From Acidobacteriota bacterium (GTDB lineage Bacteria > Acidobacteriota > Terriglobia > UBA7540), in assembly GCA_021827245.1 (NCBI GenBank), contig JAKAWN010000447.1, positions 1-5,504 on the forward strand: a stretch of 5,504 nucleotides of DNA, written 5' to 3'. Within the stretch, counting starts at the first letter, position 1; every line of letters starts with the position of its first letter. The notes under the pieces are model-generated. The model did no database searches. It was not told where the DNA came from and saw only the letters and a list, made by a program, of their open reading frames with translations. Position numbers and translations under genes: made by a program. This document shows, one piece after another, positions 1 to 5,504 of this stretch.

Positions 1-5
1 TCTAC

Positions 6-104
6 TCACACATCGATGTCGGATTGGTCGGCGATCGCCGCGAGAATGGGCTCCCGAATCAGTGTGGGCCGGTTTGCCATAAATATGCGTACACTTTTCA
101 CCAT
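6..104 (-). pseudogene. N-terminal start of a response-regulator receiver-like protein, cut by in-frame TGA
   Basis: Seen: 32 codons beginning MVKSVRIFMANRPTLIREPI, followed by isoleucine/alanine-rich helix residues and ADQSDIDV, then TGA at 8-6. This matches the first strand, first helix and start of the second strand of a NarL-type receiver domain (normal pattern: hydrophobic strand, Asp-Asp-His-Pro, then a helix with Leu-x-Arg-Glu). Here the acidic pair is replaced by Ala10-Asn11. The start at 104 is chosen because GGAG (114-111) lies 6 bases upstream and a -10-like box lies before that. An ATG at 116 is in frame but has no such site. Family members have roughly 120 residues of receiver plus a DNA-binding domain, so the stop falls far too early. 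Only 5 bases remain before the window edge, so I cannot see whether homology resumes after the stop. It could be a pseudogene, a frameshift or base error, or an unrelated short ORF. Same strand as the LuxR-type gene upstream, 188 bases away. Confidence 0.5.
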
Positions 105-110
105 TCGGCT

Positions 111-156
111 CTCCATTTGCTTCTGGCCATTATCGGCAAATGCGGACGGAAACCAA
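111..156 (-). promoter_or_regulatory. Candidate promoter and ribosome-binding site for the truncated receiver gene
   Basis: On the minus strand TTGGTT (156-151) and GATAAT (134-129) are separated by 16 bases. The -10 matches 5 of 6 consensus positions; the -35 keeps only TTG. Transcription would start near 122, giving a leader of about 18 bases that contains GGAG at 114-111, 6 bases before the ATG at 104. The fit between promoter, ribosome-binding site and start codon is what makes the short gene plausible. The -35 is weak, so this is inference. Confidence 0.35.
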
Positions 157-255
157 GGTTCAAACGAGAGGCGGCAAATGAGGTTCAACCCAATTAGCCC
201 TGTACCAGTACTGCGAACAGCGGAACCACCCAATTCGGTTCCCTTGCGCGGCTAA

Positions 256-279
256 TGACATTCCCTGATTCCTGACATT
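256..279. repeat. Two direct copies of TGACATT, 17 bases apart
   Basis: TGACATT occurs at 256-262 and 273-279, just past the stop of the LuxR-type gene, with CCCTGATTCC between. On the minus strand this reads AATGTCA twice. The 17-base period is not a whole number of helical turns. It may be chance or a protein-binding site ahead of the downstream receiver gene. No classical terminator follows the LuxR-type stop at 293. Confidence 0.2.
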
Positions 280-292
280 GTGGCTTTTAGGT

Positions 293-952
293 TTACAGAA
301 AAAACTGATTAACCTTGACCATCTCTACCACCGAAAGGCGGTCCTCTGCGCCCACTTTTCGCAGCATACGATGAATATGATTCTTGACAGTTTGTTCAGA
401 AAGGTTGAGTTGCACAGCAATCTCTTTGTTGGTAAGGCCCTGCGCAAGCAGAGGAATCAACTGCTGCTGGCGGCGGGTCAATCCGAGGTGGGACTTCACC
501 CGCATGCTGGGCAAGCTCATAACGGAGTCGGCAACGTGGCGGAACAGCGATAGGCAGAGGCGTGGCGGACATATCGCCTCATCCCTCGCAACCGCTCGTA
601 TGGCAGAGACCACGTCCATAGCTGAAGCATCTTTAAGAACATAGCCCGACACTCCAGCGCTGATAGCTCTCAAAAAGGTCTCTTCGTCCTCTTCCATGCC
701 AATCATCAACACTTTCAGTCCGTTTATTGTCCCCAAGGTGTCGCGCACGAGGTCGAAACCAAAGGTTTCCGTGACAGAGGAATCTATCAATAGCACTTCG
801 CAACCGGAGTTCGCGATCATCCCCACCGTATCAGAAGCAAATGTTACGGGATGAACAACATTGAGCTCAGGCCTCTTTCGAAGAATTCGAGTGAGCGTCT
901 CCAGGAGAAGACGGTTCTGGGCAAGCAAAAATATATCAGTCTGGGGGCTCAT
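293..952 (-). CDS. NarL/LuxR-family response regulator with degenerate receiver
   Basis: A 219-residue protein of normal length for a NarL/FixJ-type transcription regulator: receiver domain at about 5-122, linker, then LuxR-type helix-turn-helix at about 157-216. The HTH shows the family pattern LTRRQQQLIPLLAQGLTNKE, then a recognition helix with SEQTVKNHIHRMLRKV at 185-200. In the receiver the expected phospho-acceptor Asp57 (LLIDSSV) and the conserved Lys107 (GYVLKD) are present. The usual acidic pair is Ala11-Gln12, and the conserved Thr/Ser is Gly85 (VLMIGM). From family knowledge, loss of the acidic pair removes Mg2+ binding, so normal phosphorylation is doubtful and control may come from ligand, partner protein or expression level. 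No histidine kinase is visible nearby. The ATG at 952 is the only start: AAGGAG (961-956) precedes it by a short 3-base spacer, and an in-frame stop lies at 994-992. It should act as a cytoplasmic DNA-binding regulator; its targets are unknown. Confidence 0.9.
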   Translation of the reverse strand: MSPQTDIFLLAQNRLLLETLTRILRKRPELNVVHPVTFASDTVGMIANSGCEVLLIDSSVTETFGFDLVRDTLGTINGLKVLMIGMEEDEETFLRAISAGVSGYVLKDASAMDVVSAIRAVARDEAICPPRLCLSLFRHVADSVMSLPSMRVKSHLGLTRRQQQLIPLLAQGLTNKEIAVQLNLSEQTVKNHIHRMLRKVGAEDRLSVVEMVKVNQFFL

Positions 953-1148
953 GGTCTCCTTATCGTCTTGGGTGCAACCTTTATGGTCGACTCAACTGTG
1001 ACTGAGAAGATCGCCTCGCGCACCAATCACCTGCGCCAACGGCAGTGACGGTAGAGTACGTCCAAACGCAGAGCAATCGAGCCAGCTCCCCCCCATACGT
1101 CCCGGCTCACATTTGGCAACAGTACTAAGCAGAATCCAGCTGGGCCGT
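953..1148 (-). other. Predicted long 5' leader of the LuxR-type gene
   Basis: If the promoter at 1149-1179 is real, the mRNA carries about 190 untranslated bases before the ATG at 952. The most compact fold is a hairpin at 1027-1048: TCACCTGC pairs with GCAGTGA with one bulged C, loop of 7. A weaker pairing GAGCC (1079-1083) with GGCTC (1104-1108) encloses 20 bases. I do not recognise a known riboswitch class. The stretch could also contain a second promoter closer to the gene, though I saw no good one. Confidence 0.3.
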
Positions 1149-1179
1149 AATATACAACACTGAGGAGGCGTTCTGTCAA
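1149..1179 (-). promoter_or_regulatory. Sigma70-like promoter for the LuxR-type regulator
   Basis: Minus strand: a perfect -35 TTGACA (1179-1174), a 19-base spacer, and TATATT (1154-1149), which matches the -10 consensus at 5 of 6. The spacer is 2 longer than ideal. The expected start of transcription is near 1142. It lies in an AT-richer part of the gap, with no competing gene, and points at the regulator. This suggests the regulator is transcribed separately from the receptor gene that ends 512 bases upstream of the -35. Confidence 0.55.
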
Positions 1180-1240
1180 GCAAAATTATCAAGAAGGTAA
1201 ATACTACATATTGAATATCGAAAAAAGTTAAGGACAACTA

Positions 1241-1321
1241 ATGGAGCTTCCTTTAAGCGCTAATCGAATCAACAGATTCCCACTGGAACAAACAGGAGTC
1301 ATCGGAAACGTCGATTGTTAA
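1241..1321 (+). CDS. Possible 26-residue peptide ORF (weak)
   Basis: ATG at 1241, AGGA at 1231-1234 with a 6-base spacer, TAA at 1319-1321. The peptide begins MELPLSANRINRF and ends in a lone Cys. It has no membrane segment or recognisable motif. It lies on the opposite strand to every real gene, and no clear plus-strand promoter was found. The ribosome-binding site is the only support, and it is of a kind that arises often by chance in AT-rich DNA. Confidence 0.12.
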   Translation: MELPLSANRINRFPLEQTGVIGNVDC

Positions 1322-1530
1322 CCAGCCGACATACACCTTCCTCTAATTTCGACTCTTGTCCAAGGCAATCACTTCCTAAATCCATTCCGTGAATTCATAG
1401 ATTCCTTACCCCAGCCGCACTCTGATCTGGCAAGCTGTACCTATCGGCCGTAGCAGAGCCACACTTGAGGGTGAAACGAGTACTTATGGTTGCGGGGCTA
1501 TCAAAAGACTAATTTCTTACGTCAGGAAGC

Positions 1531-1656
1531 TTAGAGTCCTTTGACTTGCATCCGTGGCGAGCAAAGGCCGGCGCGCATGCGCAGGGGGATAATGGCAAAA
1601 CCTCCCGGCTCACTGAATCCCCCGCGGAAAGCCGGATGGAACAATACTACTCGCAT
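1531..1656 (-). CDS. Possible 41-residue ORF just past the receptor gene (weak)
   Basis: ATG at 1656, stop TAA at 1533-1531. The frame is open from upstream of the ATG, back to a TGA that overlaps the receptor's last codons. The peptide begins MRVVLFHPAFRGGF and has two further stretches rich in Arg, Gly and Pro. No ribosome-binding site precedes the ATG, and the ORF coincides with a block of inverted repeats, which may better explain the open frame. I do not recognise it. It may be a translation of a dispersed repeat and not a gene. Confidence 0.12.
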   Translation of the reverse strand: MRVVLFHPAFRGGFSEPGGFAIIPLRMRAGLCSPRMQVKGL

Positions 1657-1666
1657 GCCAGTATTG
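1538..1666. repeat. Cluster of inverted repeats downstream of the receptor gene
   Basis: Within 129 bases I see: CCTTTG (1538-1543) with CAAAGG (1562-1567); the perfect palindrome GCGCATGCGC (1573-1582); GGGGGAT (1584-1590) with ATCCCCC (1617-1623), extendable by three pairs past a bulged A; CCGGCT (1605-1610) with AGCCGG (1630-1635), which competes with the previous one; and CAATACT (1642-1648) with AGTATTG (1660-1666). The last begins 25 bases after the receptor stop. No U-run follows any of them on the minus strand, so they are not standard intrinsic terminators. They could protect the 3' end of the mRNA, act as a terminator of another kind, or be a dispersed REP-like element. Confidence 0.4.
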
Positions 1667-1690
1667 CGAATCAGGTCAAGAGCAGAAATG

Positions 1691-4600
1691 TCAGAAGATC
1701 AGCCTGAGTGAAAACTGGATCTGGCGGGATGATCCAGCGGTTCGGCTGATAACACCGAAGCCGCTTCCGCGAAGAATGTTCGAAGGAAGGCCGAAGTTTA
1801 CCAGGTTGAAAACGTTGAAGAACTCAGCACGAAACTGGAGGATTCCAAGTTCGCCTTTTCCCCTCCGTCCGAACGGCGTATCCTTAATCAAGGCAACGTC
1901 GTAGTTCTCGAAACCAGGACCACGGAATGTGTTGCGACCAAGAGTTCCAAAGACCCCGTGGTTCGGCCCTGTCCCTCCTGGCACGTTGATGGGGATGCTG
2001 AAGAAGGAGGCATTGTCCGCGCCACGGCCGAAATAGTCCTCCCGAACGGTACGGCTGGTTGAAAAGCTGGGCTGGGCGACAAGATCCGGCCGGTCTGCAC
2101 CCGCGGATCCTGCGCCAGTTTGCTGGATTCCGGAGTATACGGTGAATGGCGACCCGGTCATCAGAGTCGTGATGTTCAGAAACTGCCATCCTTCCGTAAA
2201 ATGTTTCCCTAAAGGCCGAAAGAAACTGACTCGCCCGATTGGGAGTGCCTGAATCAGGCTGAGTGTAAAGACATGAGTCACATCAAAGATGGAAGGTCCC
2301 TTATCCGCCTCCGGATTCCACGGATTCTGCGGAAATGCCTGCAGCACCACGCCCGGCCCGCCAGAGAGAGTGCCCCCGTCTGAACTGCTGTCGTCGAGAG
2401 ACTTTGAATACGTGTAGCTGGCCTGGAAGCCCAATCCCAACCGTGCAGAGGTCTTGCTTAGGCTGGTCTGCAGAGCCTGATAAGTGGAATGGGACCGTGA
2501 TGTCATAAACGTTTGGGATCCAAACCCCCCGATCGCTTGGCCCTGGGAGTTGAATTGAGTAAACGGAGCAAAACCTGGCGATGCTCCGCTATAGCTATTC
2601 GGAGAGAAAACTCCCGGAAGGTGCACACCGGCTGTCGCCACATAATTGGCGCTAAACTTCACTTGGCCGAAATCGTGATCAAACCCTGCTGTATACGTTT
2701 CGATATAGCCATTCCCAAAATCCATGGCAACCCCAAAGGTCGAAAGCAGTTGAGGCTGATTTCCCGGCGTGAGTGCCGTCAGGTCGTTCTGGAACCGTTG
2801 GATATCAATAGGCGTGTTGGGCGGAACATCGCGTGGGTTCCCATTTGGGAAGACCGGCTGCCCGTCCGGTGTGTAAACCGGCGGAAGGTTCACCGGCACC
2901 ACAGCATTAGTGAATGGCACTGGGATGCCGGGAGCAGCGGAAACATAAGGCGTAAACAGGAAAGGAATATTGCCTGTAACGTAGTTGTCCTGCCACAAAT
3001 TCGTAAGAAGAGTCGTGATGGCGCCGCCAGCGTGCAGGACGGTACGGTCAGTCAGTCGGAAATCAAGGGCCAGGCGAGGCGCCCAGCCGTTCCAGTCCAT
3101 GTCATAGGGTGGTTGCGGATTTTCCAGGAAGATCTCCTTGGCCCCAGACGTCCAGAATGGCACATTTGCCCCGTCAGGCCCCACGAATCTTGGCATCGAA
3201 GTTCGCTTGTCAGCCTCGGCAATGCGGCTGTCCACCTCATATCGGAGGCCGTAATTGACCACCAGGCGCGAAGTGGCCTTCCAGGTATCCTGAAAGTAGA
3301 AACCATACGCTTGGCGGCGGACGGCCGCTTCGTCAAAGCGGTTTCCGCCCGGAGATATATCCGAGATGGCACTGATGCTATACAGATAGGGCGTCGCGGT
3401 CAGAAAACCGGTAAGCGAATCCGGCAAAGGGTCACCCGGCTGCAGATTGTGATGTCCGCTCGCTGACGTTATCGCCACCGGCGAATACGCAGTTCCGCCG
3501 CCAAAGGTGTAGATGCCGTTTGGATTTTGTCCCCAGATCGTCGCGTCCCGGTTGAATCGCATCTCTACGCCCCACCTAAAAGCATGCGTACCGCGGACGT
3601 AGGTCATGTCGTGCTTAATCTGGAAAAGGTTTCCGAACGATCCCAGCACGGAGCCATCGGCCGAATTGTAGGATTCGTACAATCCATCGCCGAAAGCAAT
3701 GGCGGGCTGGGTGTGGTTAATGGTCGGAAAAAACGGCGTACTCCGGATAAATCCCAGAGAGGTCTGTGAAGTGAGATGTGGCGACCAGACGTGCGAGTAT
3801 TTCAAGCCTGCATTACGCTGGTGGTCGAAAAACCTCACGGCAAAGGTTGGATTAATCGCCGTCTGATCGGGATTGGTCAGCGGTCCCGAGATCTGGTTCA
3901 GGCTGAAGCGGGCATAAAGGGACGATTTATCGGAAATGCGGTCGTCAATGCGCATGGAAAACTGGTCGGTCCCAGTAAAGACTTTGGATGACGTGGCATA
4001 AGTACGGGCGCCGTAAGCTCCCTGGGGATCGTTTGGCAACGGATAGCCCGCAAGAACAGGCTCGATCTTAGCATTGACAGGAACCGTCAGCGTGTCACCG
4101 GGGAAAGCAGTGGTATCTAACCCATTGCGCTCCGCCGCAGTGGGGACGGCAAGCACCTGAGTGGTTCCCAGCACCTGCCGGAAGCCCTGGTACTCACCAA
4201 AAAAGAAGGTTCGGTTCCGGCCGCTGTAAATTCCTGGAATATCCACGGGACCGCCCACGGTGAATCCAAACTCGTTGCGAGCAAACGGCGGAATTCGTCT
4301 CTCGTCCACTAGACTTCTGCGGTCAAAAAAGTTCCGGGCATCAAAAGCAGCGTTCCGGACGAACTCAAACACGCTGCCATGAAGTTGGTTGGTTCCGGAC
4401 TTGGTGATGACGTTTGTATAACTGGCAGCACCGTGCCCGATCTCCGCAGGCATCACTCCGGAACTCGCCTGAACTTCTCGGATGGCATCGACGTTGAAAT
4501 TTGAAAAAGTAGCGCCACCCATTTCCGGGTCGGTGACGTCAATTCCGTCGATTGCGAAGACAGTGGCCGTGGCACGCTGTCCGTTCACCGCGAACTGCTG

Positions 4601-5119
4601 CGTGAAGTTGGCACTTCCGTTGGCATCCGTCATAGTGCCGGCAGCCAACAGCAGCAGCTTGCTGAAGTCGCGCTCGTTGAGAGGCAGAGTCGACACCTCT
4701 TTGCTAGTAAGCTTCTCGCCTCCGGTTGCGGTTGGAGCCGCGCCCTCTGCTAACGCTGCCACAAGAAGTTCTTCCCGACTCGACGAGAGTTGCAATCCTG
4801 CGGTGAGGTCCAGTCCATCCTTGATTGATACAAGACTTGGCGTCTGCCAGGTCCTTCCATCCTTGGTGGCAGACAGTTCGTAGCTCCCAGCAGCAATGTG
4901 ATTGAAGGAAAACTCCCCGTCGGGGGAAGTATCGGAGGTGTAATCGAGTTGTCCTGAAGGAGAATGAAGTCTGACAATAGCCCCGACGACCGGATTCCCG
5001 GCGCTATCCCGAAGCACGCCATCCCAGGAGGTGACCGCAAACGCTGGCGCTGTCACAAGAGCTACAAAAAACATCGAGCAACACAGAGCACGAATCAGCC
5101 GATTGGGATGAACGGACAT
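1691..5119 (-). CDS. Oar-like TonB-dependent outer-membrane receptor with carboxypeptidase-regulatory-like N-terminal domain
   Basis: A complete 1142-residue protein. Residues 1-28 are a signal peptide: Arg7 and Arg10, a hydrophobic core with Cys13-Cys14, and cleavage after AFA. About 30-112 is a carboxypeptidase-regulatory-like (Ig-fold) domain with GVLRDSAGNPVVGAIVRL and SPDGEFSFNHIAAGSYEL. A linker with EELLVAA (116-122) could serve as a TonB box, but this is uncertain. Then come LPLNERDF (145-152) and a plug-like region at about 170-266 with NGQRATATVFAIDGIDVTDP, ITKSGTNQLHGSVFEF and the Oar-type NAAFDARNFFD. PFARNEFGFTVGGPV (278-292) leads into the beta-barrel, with TYSKSLDDSSS and FRAEFFNVFN (1096-1105) late in the chain. 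The terminal Phe fits recognition by the BAM assembly machinery. Such proteins sit in the outer membrane and are thought to import or bind large substrates; the substrate here is unknown. The start is firm: an in-frame TAA lies at 5134-5132, with no start codon between. No Shine-Dalgarno sequence is seen. The frame is intact. Confidence 0.95.
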   Translation of the reverse strand: MSVHPNRLIRALCCSMFFVALVTAPAFAVTSWDGVLRDSAGNPVVGAIVRLHSPSGQLDYTSDTSPDGEFSFNHIAAGSYELSATKDGRTWQTPSLVSIKDGLDLTAGLQLSSSREELLVAALAEGAAPTATGGEKLTSKEVSTLPLNERDFSKLLLLAAGTMTDANGSANFTQQFAVNGQRATATVFAIDGIDVTDPEMGGATFSNFNVDAIREVQASSGVMPAEIGHGAASYTNVITKSGTNQLHGSVFEFVRNAAFDARNFFDRRSLVDERRIPPFARNEFGFTVGGPVDIPGIYSGRNRTFFFGEYQGFRQVLGTTQVLAVPTAAERNGLDTTAFPGDTLTVPVNAKIEPVLAGYPLPNDPQGAYGARTYATSSKVFTGTDQFSMRIDDRISDKSSLYARFSLNQISGPLTNPDQTAINPTFAVRFFDHQRNAGLKYSHVWSPHLTSQTSLGFIRSTPFFPTINHTQPAIAFGDGLYESYNSADGSVLGSFGNLFQIKHDMTYVRGTHAFRWGVEMRFNRDATIWGQNPNGIYTFGGGTAYSPVAITSASGHHNLQPGDPLPDSLTGFLTATPYLYSISAISDISPGGNRFDEAAVRRQAYGFYFQDTWKATSRLVVNYGLRYEVDSRIAEADKRTSMPRFVGPDGANVPFWTSGAKEIFLENPQPPYDMDWNGWAPRLALDFRLTDRTVLHAGGAITTLLTNLWQDNYVTGNIPFLFTPYVSAAPGIPVPFTNAVVPVNLPPVYTPDGQPVFPNGNPRDVPPNTPIDIQRFQNDLTALTPGNQPQLLSTFGVAMDFGNGYIETYTAGFDHDFGQVKFSANYVATAGVHLPGVFSPNSYSGASPGFAPFTQFNSQGQAIGGFGSQTFMTSRSHSTYQALQTSLSKTSARLGLGFQASYTYSKSLDDSSSDGGTLSGGPGVVLQAFPQNPWNPEADKGPSIFDVTHVFTLSLIQALPIGRVSFFRPLGKHFTEGWQFLNITTLMTGSPFTVYSGIQQTGAGSAGADRPDLVAQPSFSTSRTVREDYFGRGADNASFFSIPINVPGGTGPNHGVFGTLGRNTFRGPGFENYDVALIKDTPFGRRGKGELGILQFRAEFFNVFNLVNFGLPSNILRGSGFGVISRTAGSSRQIQFSLRLIF

Positions 5120-5128
5120 TGCCCCAGT

Positions 5129-5156
5129 ATTTTACTCGTGTTTCGCCGGTTGGCAA
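5129..5156 (-). promoter_or_regulatory. Promoter of the Oar-like receptor, probably giving a leaderless mRNA
   Basis: Minus strand: TTGCCA (5156-5151, 5 of 6), a 16-base spacer, TAAAAT (5134-5129, 5 of 6). Only 9 bases (5128-5120) separate the -10 from the ATG at 5119, so transcription should begin within about 1-4 bases of the start codon. The 9 bases read ACTGGGGCA and offer no usable ribosome-binding site. A more distant promoter could exist inside the upstream gene, but none was found in the gap. Confidence 0.5.
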
Positions 5157-5160
5157 TAAC

Positions 5161-5175
5161 AACATTAGAAATGTC
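5161..5175. promoter_or_regulatory. Small inverted repeat just upstream of the receptor -35, possible operator
   Basis: ACATT (5162-5166) and AATGT (5170-5174) flank AGA, forming a 13-base imperfect palindrome that ends 5 bases before the -35 box. A second overlapping pairing, TTAGA with TCTAA, is also present on the minus strand. The position suits an activator site. With only 5-base arms, chance is a real possibility. Confidence 0.25.
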
Positions 5176-5245
5176 TAAGCTGCCGGCTTTTCCGCGCTTC
5201 GCGTTGCTGGGAGTCGCCTGTCGCCGGGCCCATGCTTCGATTCTT

Positions 5246-5504
5246 TTAGAATCTTCTGGATGCAAGGTTCTGCAGCAGTTCCTGCACGGCAAAGTTGCCC
5301 GCGGACTTGACGGAAACAGAGAACAGGTTGCGCGGGCTGTCATCGTAGGACAAAGAATATTCGCCACCTGCGAACAGCTTTTGGAGGAAAGACGCAAGCT
5401 CAGGCTGGATGGCATCGCGTGTTGCAGAATTGTTGGGAGCCAGCAAGCGATCATTGATGGATATCTCGATTTCCTGGCCGTTGAACCGGAATTTCCCGTT
5501 CAGG
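5246..5504 (-). CDS. C-terminal end of an unrecognised protein (partial, enters from the right edge)
   Basis: Eighty-five codons remain open from the window edge to TAA at 5248-5246. Visible segments include GKFRFNGQEIEISINDRLL, then a probable helix PELASFLQKLF, a beta-like stretch GEYSLSYDD, and a final region NLFSVSVKSAG followed by a helix VQELLQNL. Third codon positions are mostly G or C, as in the receptor gene, which supports real coding. The many TTC, AAC, CTG and CAG codons point the same way. I do not recognise the family and see no membrane segment. A TTG at 5446 is an unlikely start because the frame continues well above it. The gene is on the same strand as the receptor, with 126 bases between; the receptor's own promoter suggests separate transcription. 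No clear terminator follows: only CGCG-CTT-CGCG (5193-5203) without a U-run. Confidence 0.7.
   Translation of the reverse strand, partial: LNGKFRFNGQEIEISINDRLLAPNNSATRDAIQPELASFLQKLFAGGEYSLSYDDSPRNLFSVSVKSAGNFAVQELLQNLASRRF

Larger units (their letters stand above)
953..1690. other. 738-base stretch without a confident gene
   Basis: Between the receptor stop and the regulator start. It contains, from right to left, a cluster of inverted repeats (1538-1666), an AT-richer middle with scattered stops in the frames I read (about 1180-1530), the regulator promoter and its leader. Two very short ORFs are listed separately with low confidence. I saw no tRNA, no intrinsic terminator with a U-run after the receptor gene, and no recognisable gene remnant. 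The length is large for a gap between same-strand bacterial genes, so a small RNA or small protein remains possible. Confidence 0.6.

Noticed and set aside
222..242. Inverted repeat GGAACC/GGTTCC as a terminator of the LuxR-type gene
   Set aside because: The stem is only 6 bases with a 9-base loop, and no U-run follows on the minus strand. It may be chance.
16..255. A 79-codon plus-strand frame at the left edge
   Set aside because: It is antisense to the receiver-like fragment, has no ribosome-binding site and no recognisable motif.
992..1237. An 81-codon minus-strand frame upstream of the LuxR-type gene
   Set aside because: It would need a TTG start without a ribosome-binding site, shows no motif, and contains the regulator's promoter within it.
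1642..1666. CAATACT/AGTATTG hairpin as an intrinsic terminator of the receptor gene
   Set aside because: The stem is AT-rich with an 11-base loop and is not followed by a U-run. It is kept only as part of the inverted-repeat cluster.
2513..3466. A 317-codon plus-strand frame inside the receptor gene
   Set aside because: It lies wholly antisense to a clear, intact outer-membrane protein. Its translation shows no known fold and has an excess of Arg, Ile and His typical of antisense shadow frames.
5095..5454. A 119-codon minus-strand frame at the right edge
   Set aside because: It overlaps both the start of the receptor gene and the better-supported C-terminal frame at 5246-5504. It looks like an out-of-frame shadow.
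1..5504. CRISPR array, tRNA, rRNA, transposase, toxin-antitoxin or phage genes
   Set aside because: I looked for regularly spaced repeats, tRNA-like cloverleafs and typical protein motifs on both strands and found none.

Overview
The window reads as a piece of a bacterial chromosome, most likely from an acidobacterium (Terriglobia/Solibacter-like). The main reason is the 1142-residue Oar-like outer-membrane protein that fills most of it. Such proteins, with a carboxypeptidase-regulatory-like domain fused to a TonB-receptor plug and barrel, are strongly expanded in Acidobacteriota. The assignment rests on recognising the family, not on a search. Every convincing gene lies on the minus strand, so the window is best read from right to left.

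Right to left: (1) 5246-5504 holds the last 85 codons of an unrecognised protein that enters from the right edge. (2) A 126-base gap carries a good sigma70-like promoter and a small inverted repeat. (3) 1691-5119 is the complete Oar-like receptor, with signal peptide, N-terminal Ig-like domain, plug-like region, long beta-barrel and C-terminal phenylalanine. Its -10 box ends only 9 bases before the ATG and no Shine-Dalgarno sequence is visible, so the mRNA may be leaderless. (4) 953-1690 is a 738-base stretch without a confident gene. It holds a cluster of inverted repeats just past the receptor stop, an AT-richer middle, a near-consensus promoter (TTGACA-N19-TATATT) and a predicted leader of about 190 bases. 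(5) 293-952 is a complete NarL/LuxR-type response regulator. Its DNA-binding domain looks intact, but its receiver domain has lost the acidic pair and the conserved Thr/Ser. (6) At the left edge, 6-104 is the start of a second receiver-like protein, with its own promoter and ribosome-binding site. An in-frame TGA interrupts it after 32 codons.

Nothing here proves that the genes work together. The receptor probably acts in the outer membrane on an unknown large substrate. The LuxR-type gene has its own promoter and need not share a transcript with the receptor. The most unusual points are the two consecutive receivers, both lacking the metal-binding acidic pair, one of them broken, and the apparently leaderless receptor gene. 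I found no CRISPR array, tRNA, rRNA, insertion sequence or phage gene.
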